Notes under the pieces: generated by a model | Database searches by the model: none | Told to the model about the DNA's origin: nothing | The model's input: the letters and a program-made list of their open reading frames with translations, nothing else | Part shown: positions 37,109 through 47,318 of the stretch, piece by piece | How the letters are laid out: every line of letters starts with the position of its first letter | Numbering within the stretch: position 1 is the stretch's first letter | Source: Allantophomopsis cytisporea | Lineage: Eukaryota; Ascomycota; Leotiomycetes; Phacidiales; Phacidiaceae | Direction of reading: 5' to 3' | DNA: 64,000 bases | Assembly (NCBI GenBank): GCA_024752435.1 | Contig: CP103021.1 | Span: forward strand, 310,001-374,000 | Translations under genes and position numbers: made by a program

Positions 37109-38379
37109 ATGACAATTTTTTCGCTTTTCAGACCTGGTAGTGGTCAGACTCATCAAAAGGGTCAGCAAAAGTCGTCTCAAAGAGGAAGTCGGGGTATTAT
37201 GACTACGAGATTCTCAGATCTAAGCTTTTACTGACAGCTTGCCAGTTGAAAATGAGATAAGTAGTTTAGATGAAGAAAAGTTGAACTGCTGCTCAAGAGC
37301 GATCATTGATACTCAAAAGAAGTTTGAGAACCACCTCAAGTCATTGGAGAACCACATCAAGTCAACGGAAGATAAAACCAAATCATTGGAGAATTATATC
37401 GAATCACTGAAGGATGACATCAAGCAAATGGAGGATTGCATCAAAGCAACGAAACAAGATATACAATCGCCTGAGAAGCGGACTATGCTAGCCGAAGAAA
37501 GGGCAAGACGTCAAGAGGAGATCTGCCAGGAGCAATCTGCATCCAATAATATCTTGGTGACGTCAATTCGAGGAGACAACAACATGCTTTTGAAACAAAT
37601 CAACGGTATGAAGCCAGAGTTTGAATTGACCGACGATACGACCTTCGAGAAACTTCTGAATGAACTATTCCACCAACTTGCAACTTGGTGCTTCAGCAAT
37701 TTCAAGGACGTCAAACCACTTGACCAGGAGGAACACGCTAAAATTCCTAGATCGTATAGAAGGATTAAGATACGTTCCCTTGTATGCTGTGTTATAACGC
37801 AGCACATTCTGTCTCCAATTGCGTTTGGTCTTTCTCCTCAGGACTTGAGAATGATGGAAAATCTTGCAAATAACGTTGCTAAATATGGTACGACAACAAC
37901 ATTTGAAAGTCCTAAAGCTCTATGTCCAAGCGTTTGCTTATCATGTATTAGCATCGAGTTTTCAGGAGCATAGTTGGCGGCTCACAACACTCAGGTCAAC
38001 GAAGGCTATGATGGCAGGCAGCATAATCAGCATCGTCGATGATTGCTTTGCTCGCATCGAGGATACCTTTGCCCCTTTTGCACACCCAGAAAAAGCGGAG
38101 ACTCGAGGCAGAACGCTTCGGAAAATCTTAGAAAAGGCGGAAGATTTACACGACAGGCTACACCAACAGGAAGCTAAGTATGTGGTAAGCTGGATCTCCC
38201 CAACAACTCCTTTTGACCAAAGATATATGGTCTTCGATGCAGACACGAAATCAAATTATACTGTAAATGATGTGGTCCAGTACTGCACTCAACCCCTTTT
38301 ACAGAAGATATTGAAGAACACTGCTGGGGACATCGAATGCGTGGTTGTATCACATGCAAAGGTTTCTTGTAGCACTTAA
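37109..38379 (+). CDS. Coiled-coil protein of unknown function
   Basis: I do not recognise a family. Three exons join in frame: 37109-37193, 37246-37887 and 37931-38379, for 391 residues; the introns are 52 and 43 nt. The first exon encodes a basic, Gln/Ser-rich segment starting MTIFSLFRPGSGQTHQKG. Residues about 45-110 form a heptad-like coiled coil built from a repeated unit (ENHLKSLENHIKS, then ENYIESLKDDIKQ). The C-terminal 240 residues appear globular, with FHQLATWCFSNFK and the later MVFDADTKSNYTVNDVVQYC. The start is chosen because it is the only ATG that splices in frame into the coiled-coil exon. The gene is divergent from the Hsp70-like ATPase across 313 bp. Confidence 0.7.
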
Positions 38380-39038
38380 GATCAATATTGGTTCATAAAT
38401 TTATAGCAACATTACGTGAAGGTTTGGAATGTATATGCGATAAAAATGCTGTGAAAACAAATCAGAGCTGCTGCTTTCGTAGATAGCTGGTGTTAAAAGG
38501 GTGCATCGAAGCGTACAGTCCTGGTTAATTATCATCACTCATGTGGTTGTCATTTCTGCGCCTGTCACACTCTATCCAATCATAGCCCCGGATGTGTACC
38601 CCTGGAATGGCACAAACGGCGAAAACGCGGGGTATCAGAGATTCCATGCAGTATCCCTGCATTCTTCACTCCTCGCGCATCTCATAATGACCTGATCTCT
38701 TGGAAGTATTTACCAGCATAGGTACTCTGGTCACAGAATAGCCTGATGTACTCGAGACGGTTAAGGGTCTTTGAAGCAGTAAGTATGCATTTTCTTCCTA
38801 TCATTTCTCATTTTGATGTCTTGTGCATGAGTCCCTGCTTGGCTTGTTTTTGCTCTGTGTTTCACTCACCCCGTATACAAATACCCCTCCATCGCTCCTT
38901 TTCTTTGTGATTTCATTGTTTCCCTAGTATTTTGTTTACACTGCTGGCTGTTCGAAATACAATTAAAACGGTCACTTGCCGCTCTCATTCCATCTTCATA
39001 CGAGCTTTTGCCATCAACAAGAGATCAGTCCTTTCAAG
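38380..39038. other. Intergenic region between coiled-coil gene and small-protein gene
   Basis: About 660 bp, with a pyrimidine-rich part just upstream of the 39039 ATG that suits a leader. No other feature is supported. Confidence 0.45.
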
Positions 39039-39306
39039 ATGCCGCCCTTTCGACCAACCACTCGTCTCTTTGCCATTTACTCAAAAGGCTTTCCATCGAG
39101 CAAACCCACCGCAAAGCCGGATGTTCCTCGAATGATAAAGCATGTGAACTCCACTGCAGGACTGTAAGTAGTTTCGTATGAAGACTTGTGGGTTTGATAG
39201 GAAACAAGAGCTAACATCTGCTCTTTACTGTAGCTTCACCGTTTGGACTGTGGCATTCTGTGGCTGGCCATTCCTATGCGAAAAGATGCTTAGGACAACG
39301 AAGTAG
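39039..39306 (+). CDS. Small protein (65 residues), probable mitochondrial single-pass membrane protein
   Basis: A small two-exon gene: 39039-39163 and 39234-39306, with a 70-nt intron that starts GTAAGTA, holds a GCTAAC branch site and ends TGTAG. The joined protein has 65 residues. The N-terminal 35 are basic and free of acidic residues except one Asp (MPPFRPTTRLFAIYSKGF), as in a mitochondrial presequence. A hydrophobic stretch, FTVWTVAFCGWPFLC, follows and could be one membrane helix, and the tail is basic. This layout is that of small inner-membrane subunits or assembly factors of respiratory complexes, but I cannot name the family. Proper splice signals and the frame-preserving intron argue that it is real. 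Confidence 0.6.
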
Positions 39307-39971
39307 TTTTGCTCTCTATGGGCAACCAGGGCTCTGAATCTGAGGCGAATGGCTACGTATAGCTATAGGTACAAATGCATCATTCGATTCTTGCCCTAAT
39401 AATACATACATTATAAAATGTTGCTGGTCTTTCCTATTCGTTCTTCTAGTTCTGGTAGAGTATCTTGGGTTCTGAGATATGGTGGAAACTGATCGCCTTG
39501 CGTCGTCTGTTGCTCTCTTGTATCTTCTCTCTCATAGATAGCCTTGTTTTTAAGTTGTAAACGTAAAGTGTTTTGAATGAGTGCTAGCAACTCTGCTTGC
39601 TCAGCTATTCGAGTGTCAAATTCTAAAACAACAATACTAGCCGAGCCATGGTGAATGGAAAGACTCGGTGCACTTGCTTGGAGACTAATGTAGTCGAGTT
39701 CTTATAGAACGAATATAGCGTTTTGATTAAAGGAGATCATCAAAGATTTCTTTATTTATAGAAAACCGAGAGAATTTTTAAAAACGAAGTATATTTAGGT
39801 CTGTGCAGCTTCATCTGAGATGAAAAATGTTGAATAACTATCGAGAAACCTTCTAAAAACACCTTCCCAAACATACTTGCTCCAATACACCTGTTGATAT
39901 AAAAATGAAACAAAAAAAACAAGGCTCTGCATAATCCCTAATACCTATTCCCCCAAAGACCCCCTCCTCAT
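39307..39971. other. Convergent intergenic region
   Basis: About 665 bp between two 3' ends. AT-rich at the right; no gene, RNA or repeat supported. Confidence 0.45.
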
Positions 39972-41336
39972 CTACTCGCGCGTAGGCACAGGTGACAATC
40001 CCTCTCCTTCGACCTGAAAGAGCTCCTCCTCATTCACCACATGCCCATTGGCATTTTCTATAACAATCCACAAGATTCTGTTCGCAATCTTCTCCTCCTT
40101 CTTATAAAGCTTTACCAACTTCTTGTCTCCGCTCATCTGCACCTCCTTGAGCGCAGATTCCCGGCGTTTCAGTAAAACCTCAACATTCTGCTCCATTTCC
40201 TTCAACTCTTGCTCGCTAACTGGCACAGCTGGGTTTCCAGCGACATCGATACCAGCAACACTATCACCACTTCCACCAGAGATATTCGAAGTACGGGAAT
40301 TAGCACGCGCGTGTGTGATCTTACGCTCGAGACCATTGATCTCGCTGTGTTGTGCCTGCAGCTCCGCAGCAGCATTTGGGTTCAAGCTCTCGCGCTTCTT
40401 GGCGCTCTTGGAGCGCGCCTTCTCCATCTTCTCCATCTGCCGCTTGTTGATGAAACGCAGCGGCGCCTCCGATGTCCGCTTGAACCAGCTCTGCTTGCGG
40501 GTGTCGGGACCGATGTCAAATGTGAGCGGAGACACATATTGCGCGAGAGAGCGGAGGCGGCGCACGCGGGGGTCGATGCCTGCCTCGCCAGTCGAGAAAG
40601 ATTTGATGGAACCTGTACCATCACTTGCGAACTGCGCCTGGCCATTTGCGCCCATTTCTGCGGCGCCAACTCCACTGAAGGCCCCTAAATCGTCGTTGTC
40701 GTCAAGGGGTGGTAGCTTGAGCTTCATTGTCCCATCTGGGTTCTGCGCGCCGATGGCGGCCATCATCTTCTTTGTCGTCATGATCTTGGCAGTAAGACCG
40801 CGAGGCGCAAAGTGCGTACGGTTCGCTTTCTTCATGTAGCTGCGCACGCGGACGAAGGAGACACCGGCCGACCCAAGCACAGAAACGACTTGTAGGACAC
40901 CACCGGCGCCTTGAGCTGGAAGAATTTGTGTAGCAAGGAGAGCACCGCCGGCTATATGGATGGCTTGGAAGAAGGGCGCGGATAGGAAGGCATCGTTGAG
41001 GCCGTCGATGAAGGTGAGAAATTCGTCTTGGTAGAGTGGTTGGGAGAGCTCAGAAAGGACGGGTGAGTAGGAACGGGCGAATGGAGAGAATGTCTTGATG
41101 AAGAATATGTTGGTTGATTCTAGAGCGAGAATTAGAGTCTAGGTTATGTAAAGGCGGAAATTTTGTAGCTTACGAGGTACGACGACTGGTTTCCCTAATC
41201 CAAAGGCACTTGTTCTGTTGGTGGGGACTTCTCGAAGCCCAAAGCTTGTTCCATTGGGAGGCTCTGTGATGGTGTATCGAGGAGGACCTTCCACCTCTTC
41301 CGTCTGGGACTGGTAGCTGCTAACTTTCTGTGACAT
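39972..41336 (-). CDS. Conserved-looking fungal protein with membrane segment and charged coiled-coil tail
   Basis: I cannot name a family. Exons are 41336-41174 and 41119-39972, with a 54-nt GTAAGC...CTAG intron, for 436 residues. The N-terminal 55 residues are polar (MSQKVSSYQSQTEEVEG). Next comes a region starting FIKTFSPFARSYSPVLSEL and a hydrophobic segment with GGALLATQILPAQGAGG and VVSVLGSAGVSF (about residues 95-135) that may form one or two membrane passes. The rest is basic and charged, with KRQMEKMEKARSKSAKKRE and a C-terminal heptad-like stretch that includes LKRRESALKEVQ. The start at 41336 is the first ATG of the exon that splices in frame. Confidence 0.72.
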
Positions 41337-41350
41337 GTTGATAGCTGGGT

Positions 41351-41380
41351 TGATGATCGTTGATGATCGTTGATGATGAG
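41351..41380. repeat. 10-bp tandem repeat, nearly three copies
   Basis: TGATGATCGT occurs twice, followed by a third copy that differs in its last three bases. It lies 15 bp upstream of the ATG at 41336 and so probably in the mRNA leader. Confidence 0.85.
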
Positions 41381-44300
41381 ACTGGGTTATCTGGCTAAAT
41401 ACTGAGATATGCTTCTGAGGTAAAGATGAGATGATTGCTGGTAGAACTGCTGAGTGATGAATGAACACAATGTATGATACTTAGAATATATGAAAGTCGT
41501 GAAATCACTTGCCTTATATGTTTTGATACCAACAGCACACCATCTCAGAAAAGCCAAATTAAAATCTGCCTTACCATTACTAAAGTCATCGATTATCTCA
41601 GAGGCTTATCCATGATGCAAAAGCCTGGGAGCTAGAGTAAAGGCATGAGGACAACCCTTGAATAGATCTGCCGCAAGCGTGGTGGAGGAGAAGTCTTGCA
41701 AGAGCATGATGTAGATTGAGAGGCTGGGTTTAGGCATCAGCCTTGTTACCATGATGAAAGCATAGACATTGATATCGAGATGTTTGCTTGGCATAAAGTT
41801 TCATATCAAGCACACAGCATATGAGTGCTGAGTGATTGATTGATCGACAAAAGCACTTTGGATGGCGACGTGGATACATGGTCTACTAGCTTGGCCCATG
41901 CACGTTGATTGGGTTAAAGCTTAACTTAACGCATTTCGCTAAATCGTATTTCGCATTACCACGCTACAAGGGACACTTCCCCAGTGATAGTCTGTCATTT
42001 CCTGCCCTACGATAGTCAGGAACGAGGCATCTCGTATAATAAGCCCCAACTATGCGAGATACGAGGGATTTCTCCTTCAAGCCCCCTCAACGACCCTCGA
42101 CTGAAACAATACAAGCTTTCTCTCATCCTACGCGCTCTACACACTTTACACAAGGCGTTCCTGATTCCAGCCCGTGCTTGAGTCATATCGTCTTCACATC
42201 GAGGATCATCCATCACTGGTAGTCTAGAATAAAGTAGTTAGAAATATATCAAATCTCCAAGTCTAGCTCACAGCGCGAAGATCCTCCTTCTAAGCATCAG
42301 CCATCAAATTGTTATTGACTTATCTACCTACGCAACGGTGCTGCGCCCTACAACATCGTAGTAACTACCTTGGAGAAGGCAACCATTTTACTTCCTATAC
42401 GTCCATTACTAGACTGCTTTTCTCTCTCAAAAGAACAGGTCGGACAGCTAGAAATCCTGCTTTTAGCTTGCATTCTTGCCCAACCTCATGTCTGTGCTTC
42501 GTTCACTCAATGTCAGCCTTCATAACCCGGCAATTACGGGGCTGAAGTACCGCAGTGGATCGTAACTACGGGAAGAATAGCCTTGACAGGGGCTCTAGCT
42601 CATTAACAATCGTAGATCTCACAAAGTGTTCAGCCATCCTCAACAACTAGCTGTGTGCAGGGGTTTGTGCTGTGGTGTCAGCTATATTCATATGCACGGG
42701 ATGTGTCGTGGGGACAGGTGAAACATCGTAGTTGATACAGAGAGATGTTGAACTGTTCATAAGTGTCGAGTCAGCTTTTGTTTCACAAAGTTGCGCAATC
42801 AGTCTCATTGATTAACGATGTAGGCGCCAAGTATATTTGGGGGTCAAGTCAAGCTTTCTTTCATAGAGTTTTATGATCAGCATATTCACTTAGACAATGT
42901 TGCTGGTCAGAACTTAAGAACGGATGTTGTTTCATAACTACTACTACTACTCAATGAACATCTATATACTAGCTCTAGTATTCTACAGACGTTGCAAATT
43001 CTCAATAAGTCCCTGGAAAATTGGCTAAGCTTGATCCGCGTCATTGAGGCAAGTGCGCTTAGCCATTACTCAACATCAAGCTCTACTCAGCCCGGAAGAG
43101 CGAAACCTCTTTAATTCTCTGTGGGGAAGTGATGCCAGGGTTCTGAAGACGCCTGAGAATATATCAGATAGAATGTGTGTTCTTATTCCCGGCTGCATGA
43201 CCGGTATCTGAGGGAATATATGTGGATATAGGGGTATTTTGCTTGGAAGCTGTTGCGGGTAATTGTTAGACATACCGCCGTTTCGTTTATGCCGTGCAGA
43301 CGTTACACTTGGAGCTGTGGCGCTGGCTATCAGTTCAATGACTATCATGGTATTCGAGCGGTGTATATTGAAAGTGAACTTCTCGACTGATAAGCAAAAC
43401 TTGGGGTATGATTGTTCTTCAAGAGACCCCCATGCTAGGAGGAATACCTTATACATCTATATCAGCTAATGTTTACATGCAGATCAAATCTCAACTTACA
43501 ACATGCAATTCATTCAAAATAGTTAATCGCAAACCTCTTTAGAGCTGCCTGTTGAGGCGGTGTTTCCAATATTACATTCCTATCGATTCTAATGTGGACG
43601 TGCTTGTTGCTCGAATGCGAAAGCCGAGATACGAGATACGAGATACGGAGAATGCGATTGGTTGACTATTTTAGTAGTAAATAACCTTAAATCTGGGGAC
43701 GTCACCAGTTCGAGCGCTCATCTTCATTTCGCGGCAGCTCAGAGTAGTGTAGTCTGTGCTCTTTCGAGAAGTCACAGTGTTCAGTTACAGATGCCAATCA
43801 GATATTAACACAGATCTTCAAACTGTCTACAGAAGTTGAGGAGAAGCTTCTAAACATTTCGCCTTCTCCTCGGAATTATTGGAATTCTCCCTCTTAAACT
43901 AAGGTACAATTGGAGTACTAGTGTCCTCGAATTCCTAGTTGTCAAAAGTGTGCCAGTTCACGTTGCACCCAGGCTGATTTGGCAACAAGCATGAAATCGT
44001 ATCCATCATACTTATCTGGATTCTCGCTTTCTCAAATTTAACCTTATCGCATGGTCTTTGTAACTCTTGTCGTATTTCAAAATTAATTAATTGCATGCCA
44101 TTATGCTGCTGCCTGAGTGCGAAATATGCTTTTTGACCAATTCCAAGTGGTTCTGTTCGATGATGGAATATCCCGGCGAGTGTTAGAGTACACATAGGAT
44201 ATCTAGACCCTTGGACCAGGACAGGCAAGAAAGGAGGAGAAGCTATGGAGCGCTGTTGTTGGAACTTTGAATTTACTGCCAGACACCGCCGCCGCTGGGT

Positions 44301-44624
44301 AGCTCCAGAGTATCGTGGAGCCGGTGACTTGGTCGTGGAACAGATCTGCATTGCCCACTAATTCCGGCACGAAAAGGGAGCAAGATTGCTGAGCGTGCAT
44401 GGACGCCAAGTTGGTGGTTTTACTTTGTGCTCGACTCTGCCCAATGCATTGTACGAGTACGCTAACGAGTGCGAAGTACGAGTCCGGGGTACTCCACTTT
44501 AGAAGTCAAGTGAGCGTGTGATGAAAACAATACTTTGAACTCCCATATGATGAGGATGAGTCTGTTGAGTCGCTGCTTGGAGTGTATTGTTCAGAGCTCT
44601 TCAGATATAGATGGTTTGAACAGG

Positions 44625-44677
44625 TTACCTGTCTATATGGGCGAACATTGTATATAGGTGACTGTGTAGACAGGTAA
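44625..44677. repeat. 11-bp perfect inverted repeat with 31-nt loop
   Basis: TTACCTGTCTA at 44625-44635 is matched by its reverse complement TAGACAGGTAA at 44667-44677. It could form a hairpin or mark the ends of a tiny element; there is no flanking target duplication that I can see. Confidence 0.7.
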
Positions 44678-45848
44678 AACTATAGTTGGTGCAAGTAGTC
44701 GGTGCTACCTTATTTGTAGAAAAAGGAAATTGCAAGGTGACCTTAATCGCACTAATTGTAAAAATGGGAATGGATGTAAGTAATCAAATTATATATTTTA
44801 TTGCCCTTGTCACTTTGGTGACTATAGACAATCTGCCTCTCGTGTTAGAAATTAGACTACCAAGTAGAATTTCGATTCGACCTTTAGTGTAAATGTCTAA
44901 GCACAGAAGTAAATCTCTGATTCGCACGTCCAGGGTTGTAAAAGAATGTGGGTAGAAGAGCAACAAGAATTCAAGCATTTAAAAGTATATCTATTCATCC
45001 GTGACGTACTTATGTAGGTGAGTACCCCGAGTATATAAGTAGTAGCCCGGGCCGGTTCTATCCGACTTCTTCTGTATAGCACATGTTTCTATTACGGCGG
45101 TACATCTGATGTAAAGGAGCAAGGTATATACAATATGTATAAAACACTAGATAGTAATGATGAGAACTTAGCAAACGACAACGAGGACAACAGTAACGAT
45201 ATTAAGAATATTAAGAATAATAACGACGAGCTATTCACACTCACCTACTACTTAGAGTCACCTATACATGTTAAGTATCAAGTAGTTTATCACACTTACA
45301 ATCTTACTCAATGTTAATAGGTTCTATTTCACCTAAGTAATCAAATCTTGTTTTTTTCTCGGTGCAAGCCTCTATGGATAGCAAACAAGATCCCACACGA
45401 CACTAAGAGAAGATACATAAATCCCGGAACGGTTGACGCCTATAGATCCCATACTCGATATTAGCAACCTTCTTTCCACAGTATACTTAGGCCTAGTCAT
45501 CGATACGGCACGAAAAGAACTAATTGCGATGAACCGAAGAATGTTGACAAAGAAGACAACGATGACAAGAAAGATAACAACGATAAATGCTAGGCATATT
45601 ATGCGATCCTGCACTCGAGATGCCGAGCTTCTGCAGAAATGGGCAATGATGCCGAGGTGACACTAGCATAACTCTATCATACCTGCGGAGCCGTCCAAGT
45701 CAAATATATGCCTCAAGTCAAACTCAATTTGCCATAAGTCTTGGAGAAACGCTATAAATTACAAGAATGAGCTTCTCCGCGCTGAAACTGATTCCACTAA
45801 GGTTTTGAACCTCACTCCTAACCTGCTCCTTGTACTCATTTCATCAAT

Positions 45849-46859
45849 CTATCTCAACAAGTTTGAGTGATTGAAGATAAGAAGTATCACCCTCTCATAC
45901 TCAAGAGCAGCAAGTAGTGGTAGAAAATTGAAGGGCAAATCAAGACCGAACCCAGAGCCTACACATAACAATTGTTGAACGTACCCGTAGCAAAACAATG
46001 GTCCTCCACGAATATCCCTGACAGCCCCACCGTTATATTCAGGTATCAGTCCAAGCCCACTTAATGTGCCATTTAGCATTGGCACATTACCTCCATTGTC
46101 TCCATCGTAATTCAACGAGTCAGCTACATTGTAGAAGCCTTGCTGAGACATGTATGTTGCAATAAAGACATTCTGGCCATTTATATCTTAAAGTCGCACC
46201 ATGAGGTCTGTCACTTGCTAACTCTACCATAATATGTGAAGGTTTATGGGGTGGAGGAAGAATATTGGGTCTCAAGTATCTGCCAGTATATCTTCTCGAT
46301 GCTAAGAGCTATGACTTTTTGATATTGGGAGTTAGGCTTACCGACTGGTCCGCAAGTGACATCTAGCATTTTGTGTTTCTACTAGCTTTGCTTAAACCTA
46401 AATATTGAGCCACATGCTACACCTGCAACAGCAGCGTACCCTGCTATGTGAGGATGGCTAAAGAAGAATGACCAATGAACCGAGTAGGTCTGCGCTGCAT
46501 AGAATTACTCGAGATAGATCTGATTCACTGAGAATATGCTTCGCTATTGCACAAGCGACTGATACAACAGTTGGTGACGAGTGTATGTTTGTTCAAGTGA
46601 CAAATGGTCCATCAGTAATATAACTATCATTGCTGGGTCCATCAGCGCCAAATCCGGTTAGGTGATCAAATATTGGAGATGTGGTTAAATTTGCTGTGTC
46701 AAGAATCTTCCCAGTATTCGCATTGTGTGGAAACCCCTCCCATAAGTGCTCGTTAGCTCTTTGTGAAGGTATAAAGCATCTGACCAGTACCAGCTTCTTC
46801 AGTGTGTGTATACATCTTCCAAAGTATGGACCATATTTGTTCTTGTGTAGTACCTTCAC
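45849..46859 (-). pseudogene. Probable tyrosinase-like gene relic
   Basis: Two blocks on the minus strand resemble parts of fungal tyrosinase-like copper oxidases. The upstream block (46859-46593) contains GFPHNANTGKILD, then SPIFDHLTGFGADGP and TDGPF, like the family segment after the first copper site. The downstream block (46151-45849) contains LNGTLSGLGLIPEYNGG and VRDIRGGPLFCYGYV, like the end of the catalytic domain. Between them the frame is broken by several stops, and the expected PGDP..FYLHH copper-B motif is not visible. No intact N-terminal half with the copper-A histidines is found upstream. I infer a decayed copy; the family call rests on short motifs only. Confidence 0.45.
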
Positions 46860-47318
46860 TTGAACGCTTATTGACTATCAACGACTATACACTCGTCATC
46901 AACTGCAACTTCTTCGACGAACATCGAGTCGTGAATCATCATACAGCAGTACGTTCTACTATGCAATAGAACAGCCACAGGATCCTACAGTCGTTAACAT
47001 GCCAAATTGTTCATTTAAACATTTCAAAGCATTCAGGATACAAGAGCTTAAAACTCATACACAGTTCTACTCCACCAGTGCTTAAAGCAACGCCAACATA
47101 GCACTCACAAACCCAATCTCACAGGAAACCAAAACTTTAGAACGCTTAATTAGGACAAATTGTATATGCAGTGGGGAGTATAAACAAATCAAACCACTCG
47201 TTTTCCTCCAAGCACAATCTCCGCCTCCCATCACGTATTCAACTCCACTCCATGCGACAAAAGGAAAAGAAAAACAGGATATAAAGGGCTGGGTATCGTA
47301 TCAGTAGCAGTATCAATC
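46860..47318. other. Intergenic region between tyrosinase relic and FZO1
   Basis: About 460 bp; 3' flank of FZO1. Nothing else supported. Confidence 0.4.

Larger units (their letters stand above)
41337..45848. other. Gene-poor region of about 4.5 kb
   Basis: No reading frame here has recognisable content or paired splice sites. It holds a 10-bp tandem repeat (41351-41380, probably in the 5' leader of the gene that starts at 41336), a GAGATAC triplet repeat near 43629-43648 and an 11-bp inverted repeat (44625-44677). The part from 44.6 to 45.8 kb is AT-rich. Together with the tyrosinase relic next to it this looks like a decayed accessory segment. Confidence 0.5.

Noticed and set aside
43076..45660. 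Several frames of 60-140 codons in the gene-poor region
   Set aside because: None shows a family motif, coherent splice sites or a consistent strand; I looked for reverse transcriptase, integrase and transposase motifs and saw none.
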